Part shown: piece by piece, positions 16,784 through 25,977 of the stretch
Layout of the letters: the number at the start of each line of letters is the position of its first letter
How positions within the stretch are numbered: position 1 is the first letter of the stretch
Notes under the pieces: generated by a model
The model's input: only the letters and a program-made list of their open reading frames with translations
Told to the model about the DNA's origin: nothing
The model's database searches: none
Assembly: GCA_047600765.1 (NCBI GenBank)
Contig: JASGKF010000002.1
Location: forward strand, 1,612,001 to 1,676,000
Length of the DNA stretch: 64,000 bases
DNA from: Viridibacterium sp047600765
GTDB taxonomy: Bacteria; Pseudomonadota; Gammaproteobacteria; Burkholderiales; Rhodocyclaceae
Direction of reading: 5' to 3'
Translations under genes and position numbers: made by a program

Positions 16784-18764
16784 ATGGCACCACCGATCGA
16801 CACGGCGAGACTGGAAGAACTGAAGGCCTCGGGCGATCTGCCTTCGCCTAAGGGGGTGGCTTTGGCCATCATGCGGCTGGCGACCCAGGAAGACGCGTCG
16901 ATGGCCGAGATGGCGCGCATCATCCGCACGGATCCGGCCTTCGTAGGGCGCCTGATCAAGGCTGCCAACGGTGTGATCGGCTTCGGCCGGCGTCCCATTG
17001 CGTCTGTACAGGATGCGCTGACCGTGCTGGGCATGCCCGCCGTGCGCACGATGGCACTGGGGTTCTCCCTGATGACCCACTTCCGCTCGGGTCCCTGCAA
17101 GGCATTCAACTATTCCCGCTACTGGTCCGGCTGCCTCGTCAATGCCGTGGCGACCCAGGCGGTGACCTTGCGCACGCGCGCGGCTGCGCCGGACGAAATC
17201 TATTGCCTGGGCCTGTTGTCCCGCGTGGGCGAGCTGGCGCTGGCCACCCTCTACCCGGTCGAGTACTCCGAAATCCTGACTACTGCCGAAAAGACGCCTG
17301 GCTTCGACATTTTTGCCGCCGAGAACAAGCGCTTCGGCATGGACCACGCCGAACTGGGTGCGGCGATGCTGGCGGACTGGGGCATGCCGCGCGTGTTCAG
17401 CGAGTCGGCTTATGTTGCTTCGCGTGGTATCGAGGGAACATTTGTCGAGGGCTCCCGCGAGCGCACGGTCAGCAATACCGTGGTGTTCGCGCAGGCTGTT
17501 GCCGACCTGTGCCTGGCGACCGATGCGACACGCGCCGGCACCATGCGCCGCGTGCTGACACTGGGTTCTCGTCTGGACTTCGACGAGGGCGCGACGCGCC
17601 AGCTATGCAACGCGATCGCCAATGACTGGGCCGACTGGGGGGCGCTGCTGAGCGTGGAGGCGCAGCGCATTCCGCCGGCCGAGTCCATCGATACCAGCGA
17701 ACCGGAGGTCGACGAAGACGCGCTCACCGTGCGGGAAGAGCCGGAAAGCCTGCTTGCCGACGAAGCTGCAAATGCGGATGGTCTGCCGGCGACGACACGT
17801 TTGCGTGCCTTGACGGCCATGGCGGATCCCCTGGCACGTGCAGCGATGCGTCAGTTGCTGGGCAGCGCTGGATACGATGTGGCGGAGGAGTCCGATATCG
17901 CACTTGCCGTCGAGCACGCGCTGGATCACGAGCCGGAACTCATGATCATTGACTGGGCCATGGCGGGCGAAAGCACCAAAGACTTTCTGTCAACCTTGCG
18001 CAAGACGCGCGCGGGGCAGGGGATTTTCATCATCGTGGTGGCCGATGCGCCTGACGACGAGTTCCGTGTACGTGTCTTCGAGATCGGTGCTGACGACGTA
18101 TTGTCCAAGCCCGCCAGCCCGCGCCTGCTGCTGGCACGTTTGCAGGCCGGGCGTCGCATGTCTTCCCTGCAACGCGAAATCGAACGTGATCGCGAAGAGA
18201 TCCGTCATTACGCTGCCGAGCTGGCTGTGAGCAATCGCCGCCTGCAGGAAGTGGCCATGCTGGATCCGCTGACAGGCTTTCCTAATCGTCGCTTCTTCGT
18301 TGAACGCCTCACGCAGGAATGGGCCGCGTCAACACGCAACAAACGCCCGCTGTCTTGCGTGATGGTGGATGTCGAACAGCTTCCGCGTGGTCAATGAATC
18401 TCACGGACATGAAACCGGTGATGCAGCGCTGCGCCAGGTGGCGGCTGCACTGCGTTCCGTGTTGCGTGCGCATGATGTGGTGGCGCGCACTGGCGCCGAT
18501 GAATTCCTGATCCTGTGTCCGGATACTTCGCTCGAAGCAGCACAGGTTTGCGCAGACCGTCTGCGCATCGCAGTGGAAAATGCCGATATCGTGGCCGGCA
18601 TGCTTGCCTTGCGGCTGACGGCCAGCATCGGGGTGGCTTGCCGTGACAGCTCGGTGACGGACGCCGATACCCTGGTACGCAGGGCGGAACAGGGAATGGA
18701 GATCGCCAAGCAGAGCGGCCGGAACCGGGTTTCAGCCGTCCAGCTGCGCCCACAGTCGGCCTGA
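16784..18764 (+). CDS. HDOD - receiver - GGDEF signalling protein, with one frameshift
   Basis: About 659 residues once repaired. Residues 1-~260 are an HDOD domain (LPSPKGVALAIMRLA, ALTVLGMPAVRTMALGF). Residues ~335-455 form a response-regulator receiver with the phospho-acceptor Asp in LMIIDWAMAG and the Lys in DDVLSKPASP. A coiled coil leads to GGDEF (LDPLTGFPNRRFFVERL). The signature is ARTGADEF, i.e. GADEF, with RAHD five residues upstream as an I-site. GADEF may lower or remove cyclase activity. The frame breaks at 18371-18377 (GTCGAAC); removing one A gives VDVDSFRVVNESHGHETGD. A sigma-28 promoter upstream and flhDC downstream tie it to motility control. Confidence 0.82.
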
Positions 18765-19071
18765 GTGCCTAGAAGAAAGCACCTGTTGGCGAAAAATTAA
18801 CGACTTGAAAACAATGATTTACATCAATTTTCGAGCCTGTTGCTAAAGCGGAAATGGCGCCGCTCCGTAGAATCGCGGAACAGCAGCCTGAACCCCTTCC
18901 TGTTGTCCCGATACCCCTTTGCCCGATGACTGTAGGACAAATTCCTACGGGCGTCTGCGCGCGCCTTGCTACATCATTTTCCGCTGCATCCTGATTGGAT
19001 GTAGGCCCCCGGTTGGGAACAATGCGTCCCATGGCATCGCAGCTTGTGGTGCCCCTGATCGCCGGGAGTAG
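18765..19071. other. Leader and promoter region of flhDC
   Basis: These 307 bases have no gene. They hold AT-rich tracts near 18795-18835, the inverted repeat GTAGGA-CAAAT-TCCTAC at 18932-18948, and a small hairpin CATCC-TGATT-GGATG near 18990. GGGAG lies just before the flhD start. As flhDC is usually a heavily regulated class I operon, a long control region is expected here. The transcription start could not be placed. Confidence 0.5.
18932..18948. promoter_or_regulatory. Candidate operator (GTAGGA-N5-TCCTAC) upstream of flhDC
   Basis: A perfect 6-base inverted repeat with a 5-base AT-rich centre, about 125 bases before flhD. Its shape resembles sites of LuxR/NarL-type response regulators. 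The binding protein is unknown. Confidence 0.4.
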
Positions 19072-19389
19072 ATGATGGAATCGAACATTCAGAACGAGAT
19101 CAAGGAACTCAACCTCGCCTACCTGATGCTGGCGCAGCAGATGCTGCACGCCGATCGCGAGGCTGCAATGCTCAAGCTCGGTGTTGGCGAAGACATCGCC
19201 GACCTGATCGTCAAGCTCTCGCCGGGTCAGATCCTGCGCATGGCTTCGAGCGACATGCTCCTGTGCCAGTTCCGCTTTGATGACGAGCTGCTCCTTGGCC
19301 TGCTGTCGAATCATGACCGCGACAACCAAGCCGCCCGTATCCACGCCACCATCCTCGCTGCTTCGCAGCCTGTCGGCCGTCTGGCCTGA
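19072..19389 (+). CDS. flhD: Flagellar master regulator subunit FlhD
   Basis: With FlhC it forms the FlhD4C2 activator of class II flagellar promoters. About 105 residues, mostly helical. The family segments are IKELNLAYLMLAQQMLHADR, AAMLKLGVGEDIADLIVKLS and MASSDMLLCQFRFDD, where the conserved Cys sits. Two adjacent ATG codons (19072 and 19075) follow GGGAG; either could be used. It is 11 bases upstream of flhC and clearly in one operon with it. Confidence 0.95.
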   Translation: MMESNIQNEIKELNLAYLMLAQQMLHADREAAMLKLGVGEDIADLIVKLSPGQILRMASSDMLLCQFRFDDELLLGLLSNHDRDNQAARIHATILAASQPVGRLA

Positions 19390-19400
19390 GGGAGTACGCC

Positions 19401-19955
19401 ATGCGCATGAAGAGTCTTGTCCAGGACGCCCGTGAAACCCAGTTGGCCATGGAAATGATCGAGCTGGGTGCCCGCATGCAGATGCTCGAATCCGAGACTG
19501 GCCTGTCGCGTGAGCGCTTGCTGAAGCTCTACAAGGAAATCCGCGGTGAATCGCCTCCCAAGGGCATGTTGCCGTTCTCGACCGACTGGTTCATTCCCTG
19601 GCAGCAGAACGTTCACGCCTCGCTGTTCATGTCCTTCCTGCGCTTCATCACCAAGAACACGCAGCTGAAGGGCCTGGATGCCACGCTGAAAGCCTTCCGC
19701 ATGTACCGCGACCACGTCGTCTCGAACGATCTGGACCAGGTGTTGAGCCTGACCCGTGCCTGGACCCTGGTGCGTTTCTTCGACGCCAAGATGCTCCAGC
19801 TGGCCTGTTGCACCAAGTGCAGCGGCGGTTTCGTGGCCCATGCCTACGACCCGACGCAAGGTTACGTCTGTGGCCTCTGCCACATCCCGGCCCGTGCCGG
19901 CAAAGGCAAGCGCGTCACTACCCGCAGCAGCGAAGAACTGAAGATCGCCGTCTGA
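19401..19955 (+). CDS. flhC: Flagellar master regulator subunit FlhC
   Basis: A 184-residue DNA-binding partner of FlhD. The N-terminal half has the helical segment AMEMIELGARMQMLESETGLSRERLLKLYKE (a helix-turn-helix-like region). The C-terminal zinc site is formed by four Cys: the pair in CCTKC, then CGLC in GYVCGLCHIPARA. The length is close to E. coli FlhC (192). Operon with flhD; a strong terminator at 20031 ends the transcript, so motAB needs its own promoter. Confidence 0.95.
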   Translation: MRMKSLVQDARETQLAMEMIELGARMQMLESETGLSRERLLKLYKEIRGESPPKGMLPFSTDWFIPWQQNVHASLFMSFLRFITKNTQLKGLDATLKAFRMYRDHVVSNDLDQVLSLTRAWTLVRFFDAKMLQLACCTKCSGGFVAHAYDPTQGYVCGLCHIPARAGKGKRVTTRSSEELKIAV

Positions 19956-20030
19956 GTACGGCATCGCAACCCCCGTTTTCCGAGTCGTCTCTCTCCGTCT
20001 GACCTCCTCCCTGCCTTGCAGGGGGTTACG

Positions 20031-20059
20031 AACCGCCAGCCAGTCTGGCGGTTTTTTTT
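20031..20059 (+). terminator. Rho-independent terminator of flhDC
   Basis: Perfect 9-base stem AACCGCCAG / CTGGCGGTT with a 5-base loop, then a run of T. It isolates flhDC from motAB. Confidence 0.92.
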
Positions 20060-20144
20060 GGCTGGCGCGGCCGCGATCAAGAACGTTGCGGGTCGTCCAG
20101 GGACTTCCCGGCTCCGTCGGGCCAGCCCGGGGGCACACAAACCG

Positions 20145-20172
20145 TCAAGTTTTGCCTGCGAGTAGCCGATAC
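20145..20172 (+). promoter_or_regulatory. Sigma-28 (FliA) promoter of motAB
   Basis: TCAAGTTT begins at 20145 and GCCGATAC spans 20165-20172, with 16 bases between TCAA and the -10 half. Only one base of each eight-base half differs from the FliA consensus TAAAGTTT / GCCGATAA. It lies 60 bases before motA, after the flhDC terminator. Confidence 0.8.
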
Positions 20173-20231
20173 CCAACAGGGGCGCAGCGAGAACGCGTCC
20201 GGGCACGAACAATCATTCCTGGGGCTGGGCA

Positions 20232-21089
20232 ATGTTCCTGATTATTGGCTATGTGGTGATTCTGGCGGCGGCACTGGGTACCTACGCGGTGCACGGCAGC
20301 CTGGCGGCGCTATGGGTGCCGATGGAGTACATCGCCATCGTCGGTCTCACCATCGGCGGCTTCATCGCAGGCAATGGTTCCAAGGCCATCAAGGCCACGC
20401 TGGGTGCGCTGCCCAAGGTGTTCAAGGGCTCGGGCAAGAACAAGGCGCTCTACGTCGATTTGCTGGCCATGCTGTTCGAGATCCTGTCCAAGGTGCGCAA
20501 GGAAGGCTTGATGTCGATCGAGAACGACATCGAGAACCCGGAAGCCAGCGCCATCTTTTCGAAATACCCCAAATTTGTGCACGACCACCACGCGGTGGAG
20601 TTCCTCACCGACTATCTGCGCATGATGGTGGGCGGCAACCTCAATGCCTTCGAGCTCGAGAACCTGATGGACGTGGAAATCGAAACCCACCACCAGGAAG
20701 CGCACATGGCGCCACACATCGTGGCCAAGGTGGGTGACGCGGTGCCGGCCTTCGGTATCGTCGTGGCCGTGATGGGCGTAGTGAACGTGATGGGCTCGGT
20801 GGGCGAACCGCCTGCCGTGCTGGGCAAGATGATTGGTGGTGCTCTGGTCGGCACCTTCCTCGGCATCCTGATCTCCTACGGTTTCGTGGCGCCCGTTGCG
20901 GGCCAGCTGGAGCAGATCTGCGAAGAGGACGGCAAGATCTACCAGTGCATGAAGGTCGTGCTGCTGGCGAGCATGAACGGCTATGCGCCGCAGGTGGCCG
21001 TCGAGTTCGGCCGCAAGGTGCTGTACTCGGGCGACCGGCCGGGCTTCAAGGAGCTCGAAGAAGAGATCAAGAACCGCAAAGGCAAGTAA
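20232..21089 (+). CDS. motA: Flagellar motor stator protein MotA
   Basis: Proton-channel half of the stator that turns the flagellum. 285 residues with four membrane segments: FLIIGYVVILAAALGTYAVH, ALWVPMEYIAIVGLTIGGFIA, PAFGIVVAVMGVVNVMGSVG and IGGALVGTFLGILISYGFVAPVA. The large cytoplasmic loop between TM2 and TM3 contains the charged segment that meets FliG (FEILSKVRKEGLMSIENDIE). Full length for the family. It is 15 bases from motB and driven by the sigma-28 promoter at 20145. Confidence 0.97.
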   Translation: MFLIIGYVVILAAALGTYAVHGSLAALWVPMEYIAIVGLTIGGFIAGNGSKAIKATLGALPKVFKGSGKNKALYVDLLAMLFEILSKVRKEGLMSIENDIENPEASAIFSKYPKFVHDHHAVEFLTDYLRMMVGGNLNAFELENLMDVEIETHHQEAHMAPHIVAKVGDAVPAFGIVVAVMGVVNVMGSVGEPPAVLGKMIGGALVGTFLGILISYGFVAPVAGQLEQICEEDGKIYQCMKVVLLASMNGYAPQVAVEFGRKVLYSGDRPGFKELEEEIKNRKGK

Positions 21090-21104
21090 GCCGGGACCAT
21101 CGCC

Positions 21105-22130
21105 GTGGCCGACAATTCTCAACAGCCAATCGTCGTCAAACGCATCAAGAAGGGCGGAGGCGGGGCGCATGGTGGCGCCTGGAAGATTGCCTATGCCGAC
21201 TTCGTGACGGCCATGATGGCCTTCTTCCTGCTGATGTGGCTGCTGGGTTCGACGACCCAGGGCGACCTCAAGGGTATTGCGGACTACTTCCAGAACCCGC
21301 TGCGCCTGTCCCTCAACGGTGGGCGTGGCACGGGCGCATCGAGCAACCCTATTGAAGGCGGTGGCAGCGACCTGACCAAGACGATTGGCGATGTGGCCAA
21401 GAGCAACTTCAAGGAGAAGCGCGCGATCGCCAAGGTCGTCGTGACTCCGCCCGAACAGCAGCAGGTCGACAGCACCAAGTATGCGAAGGACCAGGGGCAG
21501 TCTCGAGAGAAGGTCGATGGCGCAGCCAGCGAGGCACTGGCCGAGCAGGAACGCGTCGAGCGTGGCCAGCTACAGGAGCTCAAAGGGCGTATCGAAGCAG
21601 TCATGGAGGCCAGCCCGACCCTGCGCAACCTGAAGAACCAGTTGTTGATGGACATGACGCCCGATGGCCTGCGCGTGCAGATCGTCGATGAACAGAACCG
21701 GCCGATGTTCGATACTGCCAGTTCCGATCTCAAGCCCTACACGCGGGACATCCTGCGGGCGCTGGGCAAGGAACTGAACGGCTTTGGCAACCGGCTGAGT
21801 ATTTCCGGCCATACGGATGCGGCACAGTACGTGGGCAAAGCCAGCGGCTTCACGAACTGGGAGCTGTCAGCCAATCGGGCGAATGCCTGCCGGCGTGAGC
21901 TCGTCTCTGGTGGGCTGGAGACCGACCGCATCATTCGCGTGGTGGGCATGGCTTCGTCGATTCCGCTCGACCGCAGCGATCCGTTCAGCCCTGCCAACCG
22001 GCGCATCAGCATCATCGTGCTCAACAAACGTGCCGAAAAGGAAATCCTGCAGGGCACCCCCACCGAACAGCCCGAATCGCAGGCGTCGGCGCCACGCGAG
22101 CGGAAGTTCATAGATCTGCCGACACGCTGA
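21105..22130 (+). CDS. motB: Flagellar motor stator protein MotB
   Basis: 341-residue partner of MotA. The short Lys/Gly-rich N-terminus is followed by the single membrane helix WKIAYADFVTAMMAFFLLMW, with the proton-carrying Asp at residue 32. The C-terminal OmpA/MotB domain (residues ~190-320) binds peptidoglycan and shows SISGHTDAAQYVG and NWELSANRANACRRELV. The start codon is GTG at 21105. In one operon with motA. Confidence 0.96.
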   Translation: MADNSQQPIVVKRIKKGGGGAHGGAWKIAYADFVTAMMAFFLLMWLLGSTTQGDLKGIADYFQNPLRLSLNGGRGTGASSNPIEGGGSDLTKTIGDVAKSNFKEKRAIAKVVVTPPEQQQVDSTKYAKDQGQSREKVDGAASEALAEQERVERGQLQELKGRIEAVMEASPTLRNLKNQLLMDMTPDGLRVQIVDEQNRPMFDTASSDLKPYTRDILRALGKELNGFGNRLSISGHTDAAQYVGKASGFTNWELSANRANACRRELVSGGLETDRIIRVVGMASSIPLDRSDPFSPANRRISIIVLNKRAEKEILQGTPTEQPESQASAPRERKFIDLPTR

Positions 22131-22437
22131 CTTGCCTGGCACTCCGGCGGGGTGTTTCGCCCGTTTGTCATAGTGCCGGACGGCCGTTGAGTATCCGGTT
22201 TGCGCTGTGACGGCACGTTGCCGGCATATCGACGATGTTGATGACGATTGCGTCGGCAAGCGACTGGGTCTACACCGATATTTTGCAGTGCAACCCTCAA
22301 GGCGAGGCATCTGCTGCCGATTCTCTGGAATAGAAACCTTACGCGTTGAGTCTGCCGGAATGCCTGATTCATCCGGATATCGAGTGCCAATGCGGAGACC
22401 GGTTTGTGATGATCATTTTTGATGACGGGGGCGCCAC
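22131..22437. other. motB-cheY intergenic region
   Basis: These 307 bases have no gene that I can support. They contain the sigma-28 promoter at 22297-22323, and GGGGGCGCC just before cheY. No clear terminator for motAB was seen, so read-through from motAB into cheYA is possible. Confidence 0.5.
22297..22323 (+). promoter_or_regulatory. Sigma-28 (FliA) promoter of cheY-cheA
   Basis: TCAA (22297-22300), a 15-base spacer and GCCGATTC (22316-22323). It shares the TCAAGGC...GCCGAT layout of the site before the HDOD-REC-GGDEF gene. It is about 115 bases before cheY. Confidence 0.7.
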
Positions 22438-22803
22438 ATGGCCAAGACAGTACTGACAGTTGATGACTCGGCCTCTATCCGCCAGATGGTGGCCTTCACG
22501 CTCAAGGGCGCGGGCTACGACGTCGTGGAGGCGGTGGACGGGCAGGACGGCCTGGAGAAGGCTTCGGCCCGCAGCGTCGACCTCGTGCTGACCGACCAGA
22601 ACATGCCGCGCATGGATGGCATTTCGCTGATCAAGAACCTGCGTGGCATGCCCACGCACAAGAGCACACCCATCCTGATGCTGACGACCGAATCGTCGGA
22701 CGACATGAAGAGCCAGGGGCGCGCAGCGGGGGCGACGGGCTGGCTGGTCAAGCCCTTCGACCCGCAGAAACTCATCGAAGTGGTACGCAAAGTCATCGGC
22801 TGA
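22438..22803 (+). CDS. cheY: Chemotaxis response regulator CheY
   Basis: A 121-residue single-domain receiver. It has the acidic pair D9-D10 (LTVDDSASIRQM), phospho-acceptor D53 in LVLTDQNMPRMDG, a Thr in MLTTESSDD, and the invariant Lys in GWLVKPFDP. It receives phosphate from CheA and should bind the flagellar switch (FliM). It lies directly before cheA (19 bases), under a sigma-28 promoter. The lack of an output domain fits CheY rather than another regulator. Confidence 0.92.
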   Translation: MAKTVLTVDDSASIRQMVAFTLKGAGYDVVEAVDGQDGLEKASARSVDLVLTDQNMPRMDGISLIKNLRGMPTHKSTPILMLTTESSDDMKSQGRAAGATGWLVKPFDPQKLIEVVRKVIG

Positions 22804-22822
22804 TATTCACTGCGGGGGCAGC

Positions 22823-24995
22823 ATGGCTATCGACATGACGCAGTTCTACCAGGTGTTCTTCGAGGAATCTCAGGAACATCTGGCTGCGATGGAATCGCTG
22901 CTGGTCGCCATCGATCCGGCCGCGCCTGATTCCGAAGACCTCAACGCCATCTTCCGGGCTGCGCATTCCATCAAGGGCTCCAGCGCGACTTTCGGATTTT
23001 CCGATCTCGCCGAAGTGACGCACGTGATGGAAAACCTCCTCGATCGCGTGCGCAAGAATGAACTGCCGTTCGACCGACGGCATCGTCGATGCCTGCCTCA
23101 AGGCGGGTGACGTGCTGCGCAACCTGCTCGGTGCCCACCAGGGGCATGAGACGGCTGACCACGCGGCGGCTGACGTGGTGCGTGAGCGCCTCGAGGCCCT
23201 GATGAAGGGCAACACGGTTGCTGCGGCAGAACTCAGCGACGAAGAACAGGCCGACGTGGGCTTCATCATCTCCTTCAAACTGCAGTGCAAGGCAGATGAG
23301 CATCCGCGTGTGCTGGAAAACCTGCTGGCCGAGCTGCGCCAGCACGGTCGTCTGGTGCTCGAAGAAGCCGGCAGTGGCGGCCGTCATGGCAAGGCCACAC
23401 GGCTGCGCCTGTGCACCGAACACGATGAACTTTCGCTGCGTGCCCTGCTGGATTTCGTGGTGGGCAGCAGCCTCAAGATGGAAGGCGTCAAGGGCAAGGT
23501 CGGTTCGCTGGTGCAGGAGGAGGCCTACGGCTTCTTCGACGACCTGCCTGCCCCTGCAGCAGACGCGCTGGAAGATCCGGATGGGGCCTACGGCCTGTTC
23601 GAACTGACGCCCGCCATGATTCCGGCCAATGCCGAACCCGTGGGCATGGAGGCCGAGGATGGCTCCTTTGGCCTGTTCGACGTCTCGGGCCTGCCTGCGG
23701 CTGAACCGGACAAGCCTGCTGCGAGCGTCCACACCGACGAGTCGGCGAAGCGTACGACGCTGGCGCCAGAAGCCGGCAAAGCTGCGGCGGCGCCACGTGC
23801 GGCGCAAGTTGGCGAGTCGGGTTCGATCCGCGTCAGCGTCAACAAGGTCGACCAGATGATCAACCTGGTCGGTGAATTGGTCATTACCCAGGCCATGCTG
23901 GCGCAGGCTGCTTCCAAGGTTGACCCGGTCCTCTTCGAGTCCTTGCTCAACAGCCTCGGTCATCTGGAGCGCAACACCCGCGATCTGCAGGAGTCCGTGA
24001 TGTCGGTGCGCATGCTGCCGATCTCCACGGTGTTCAGCCGATTCCCGCGCGTGGTGCGCGATCTTTCGCAGAAGCTCGGCAAGAAGGTGCAGCTGATCAT
24101 GTCCGGCGAGCACACCGAACTCGACAAGACGCTGATCGAGCGCATCACCGATCCGCTGACTCACCTGATCCGCAACAGTCTCGATCACGGCATCGAGTCG
24201 CCCGACAAGCGCAAGGCCGCAGACAAGGTCGAGCAGGGTACCGTGACGCTGCGCGCCTATCACCAGAGCGGCAATATCGTCATCGAAGTCGGCGACGACG
24301 GCGGCGGCCTCAACCGCGACAAGATTCTTGCCAAGGCCCGCGAACGCGGCCTGTCCGTGCACGACAACATGAGCGACCAGGAAGTCTGGATGCTCATCTT
24401 CGAACCCGGCTTCTCGACGGCTGATGTCGTCACCGATGTGTCCGGCCGCGGTGTCGGCATGGACGTGGTGCGCAAGAACATCAATGCGCTCAACGGCCGC
24501 ATCGAGATCGATTCGGTGCTGGGCGTCGGCACCCGGGTCACGGTACGCCTGCCGCTGACGCTCGCCATTCTGGATGGCATGTCGGTCGGGGTCGGCGAAG
24601 AGGTCTACATCATTCCGCTCGACTACGTCGTCGAGTCGCTACAGCCCGCCGAAAGCATGCTCAAGAGCCTGTCCGGCGCCGAGCGTGTGCTGCAGGTGCG
24701 TGGTGAGTACCTGCCCCTGATCAGCCTGCGCCAGGTGTTCGGCGTGCCGGGTAACGATCCGCCCCATGCTTCCGGCATCGTCATCGTGGTCGAGTGCGAC
24801 GGCATGAAGGCTGCGCTGTTCGTCGAGCAGATCGTCGGTCAGCAGCAGGTCGTCATCAAGAGCCTGGAGGCCAACTACCGTCGCGTTGTCGGCATCGCGG
24901 GGGCAACCATCATGGGCGATGGCCACGTGGCGCTGATCGTTGATGCATCGGCTGTCGTCAGCATGGCGCGGCACAGTCTGCCAGTCGCAGCCTGA
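22823..24995 (+). CDS. cheA: Chemotaxis histidine kinase CheA, with one frameshift
   Basis: About 723 residues once repaired. The P1 Hpt domain has the phosphorylated His48 in FRAAHSIKGSSATFGF. A P2-like linker region follows, Pro/Ala-rich to ~residue 330. Dimerisation starts at IRVSVNKVDQMINLVGELVI. The kinase domain shows HLIRNSLDHGIESP, VGDDGGGLNRDKI, FEPGFSTADVVTDVSGRGVGMDVV and GVGTRVTVRLPLTLAILDGM. The C-terminal CheW-like domain ends at DASAVVSMARHS. The frame breaks at 23068-23074 (GTTCGAC); with one T removed the sequence reads NELPSTDGIVDACLKAGDVL, as in normal CheA proteins. A sequence error is the likeliest cause. A terminator follows at once, so cheW and receptor genes must lie elsewhere. 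Confidence 0.93.
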
Positions 24996-25018
24996 GCCAT
25001 TCCGCTGTCGTCATCGAA

Positions 25019-25046
25019 GCCACATCGCTTGCCGATGTGGCTTTTT
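25019..25046 (+). terminator. Rho-independent terminator of cheYA
   Basis: Perfect 9-base stem GCCACATCG / CGATGTGGC with a 5-base loop, followed by TTTTT. Confidence 0.92.
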
Positions 25047-25056
25047 CTTTGCGCGT

Positions 25057-25536
25057 TCAGCGGCCCTTCTTGCCTGCATCGGGAGACGAAAGCCCCAGCC
25101 CCGCCAGCCGCCCTTCGATATCGTTGTCTATAGGCGCACTCTTCTTGGCGCGCAGCCACAGGTAGACCTTGGCCTGGACGGTCTGCGCCGCTTTTTCTTC
25201 AGCTTCGATTTCAAGCTGCGTCATTTTCTTGGTGGGATTCTTCTTGCGCCAGAGGGCGTGGGCGCCTTCGTGAGCCAGCTCGCAGGTTGTCGGGAAAACC
25301 TTGCCGATGTAGTTGTCGCTGACGAGGATGTCGGTGCCGTCCCAAGCCCCGCGTTCTTCGAGCGGTTCGTAACGGATGCGCCCCTCTTTGTTGAAGGCGG
25401 TCAGCAGGGCGACGATTGCCTTGCCGTGCGCCGTGCTTCCGTAAGTCGACTGCTGGATCAGCGTGATGTCGAAATCGAACATGGCCTTGTGTTCGGCAGC
25501 GGTGTCCGGATCAAGAACGGTTTTGGTGTCAGCCAC
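25057..25536 (-). CDS. Small zincin-like putative metallopeptidase
   Basis: A 159-residue cytoplasmic protein with no assigned name. The start is GTG at 25536, with AAGGAG six bases before it; an open frame further upstream lacks support. The key feature is LAHEGAHALW at about residues 93-102, which fits the HExxH zinc-protease motif. A Glu-rich helix 15-20 residues later (LEIEAEEKAAQTVQAKVY) could supply the third zinc ligand, as in gluzincins. There is no signal peptide or transmembrane segment. It converges on cheA but is separated from it by a terminator, so no motility link is implied. Whether it is an active protease is unknown. Confidence 0.55.
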   Translation of the reverse strand: MADTKTVLDPDTAAEHKAMFDFDITLIQQSTYGSTAHGKAIVALLTAFNKEGRIRYEPLEERGAWDGTDILVSDNYIGKVFPTTCELAHEGAHALWRKKNPTKKMTQLEIEAEEKAAQTVQAKVYLWLRAKKSAPIDNDIEGRLAGLGLSSPDAGKKGR

Positions 25537-25686
25537 GATAGCTCCTTGGGCGATGCGGAAAATTGACGCCGACTGTAGGGCGTGCGGAGCTGATTGGACA
25601 AGCCGACTGAAGAGCAGGTTGCAAGGCGGTGAAGCGAAGGGACGCCCACCGCCGTCTGGCAGCAACGGCAGGCGTGCCGGGTGAGG

Positions 25687-25977
25687 CTATTGCATGGGTT
25701 CCGGCTTGTTCATGGTGTCACGGGCGTTGAGGAACTCGAGTTCGGACAAACGACCATCCCGGTCACGATCGGCCGTTTTCAGCCAGCTGCTGACGATGTC
25801 CGAGGCACGGGCTTCCTTGCCATCGATGAATCCATCGCGATTGACATCGAGCTGGGCGAAGCCGGGTACTGCGCTCTTCGGCGGGTCTGCCGCGTATGCC
25901 GGGCTCAAGGACAGGTAGAGCGCCGAGGCAATGAGGAATCTGCGCACGGTCTGTGGATGTAGGGAGCTTGGGTTCAT
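25687..25977 (-). CDS. Secreted EF-hand calcium-binding protein
   Basis: A 96-residue protein with a signal peptide (FLIASALYLSLSPAYAAD) and two EF-hand loops: DVNRDGFIDGKE and DRDRDGRLSELE, each with the acidic positions 1, 3, 5 and 12 needed for calcium. It is probably periplasmic. The start at 25977 gives a complete signal peptide. No partner gene is obvious, although it lies divergent from the esterase lipoprotein genes, and calcium is a common cofactor of pectin-acting enzymes. Confidence 0.8.
   Translation of the reverse strand: MNPSSLHPQTVRRFLIASALYLSLSPAYAADPPKSAVPGFAQLDVNRDGFIDGKEARASDIVSSWLKTADRDRDGRLSELEFLNARDTMNKPEPMQ

Noticed and set aside
22823..24995. cheA, sdhA and the other frameshifted genes as pseudogenes or programmed frameshifts
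   Set aside because: Each breaks only once, at the same kind of site, and no slippery heptamer with a following structure is seen. Essential operon context argues for sequence errors.
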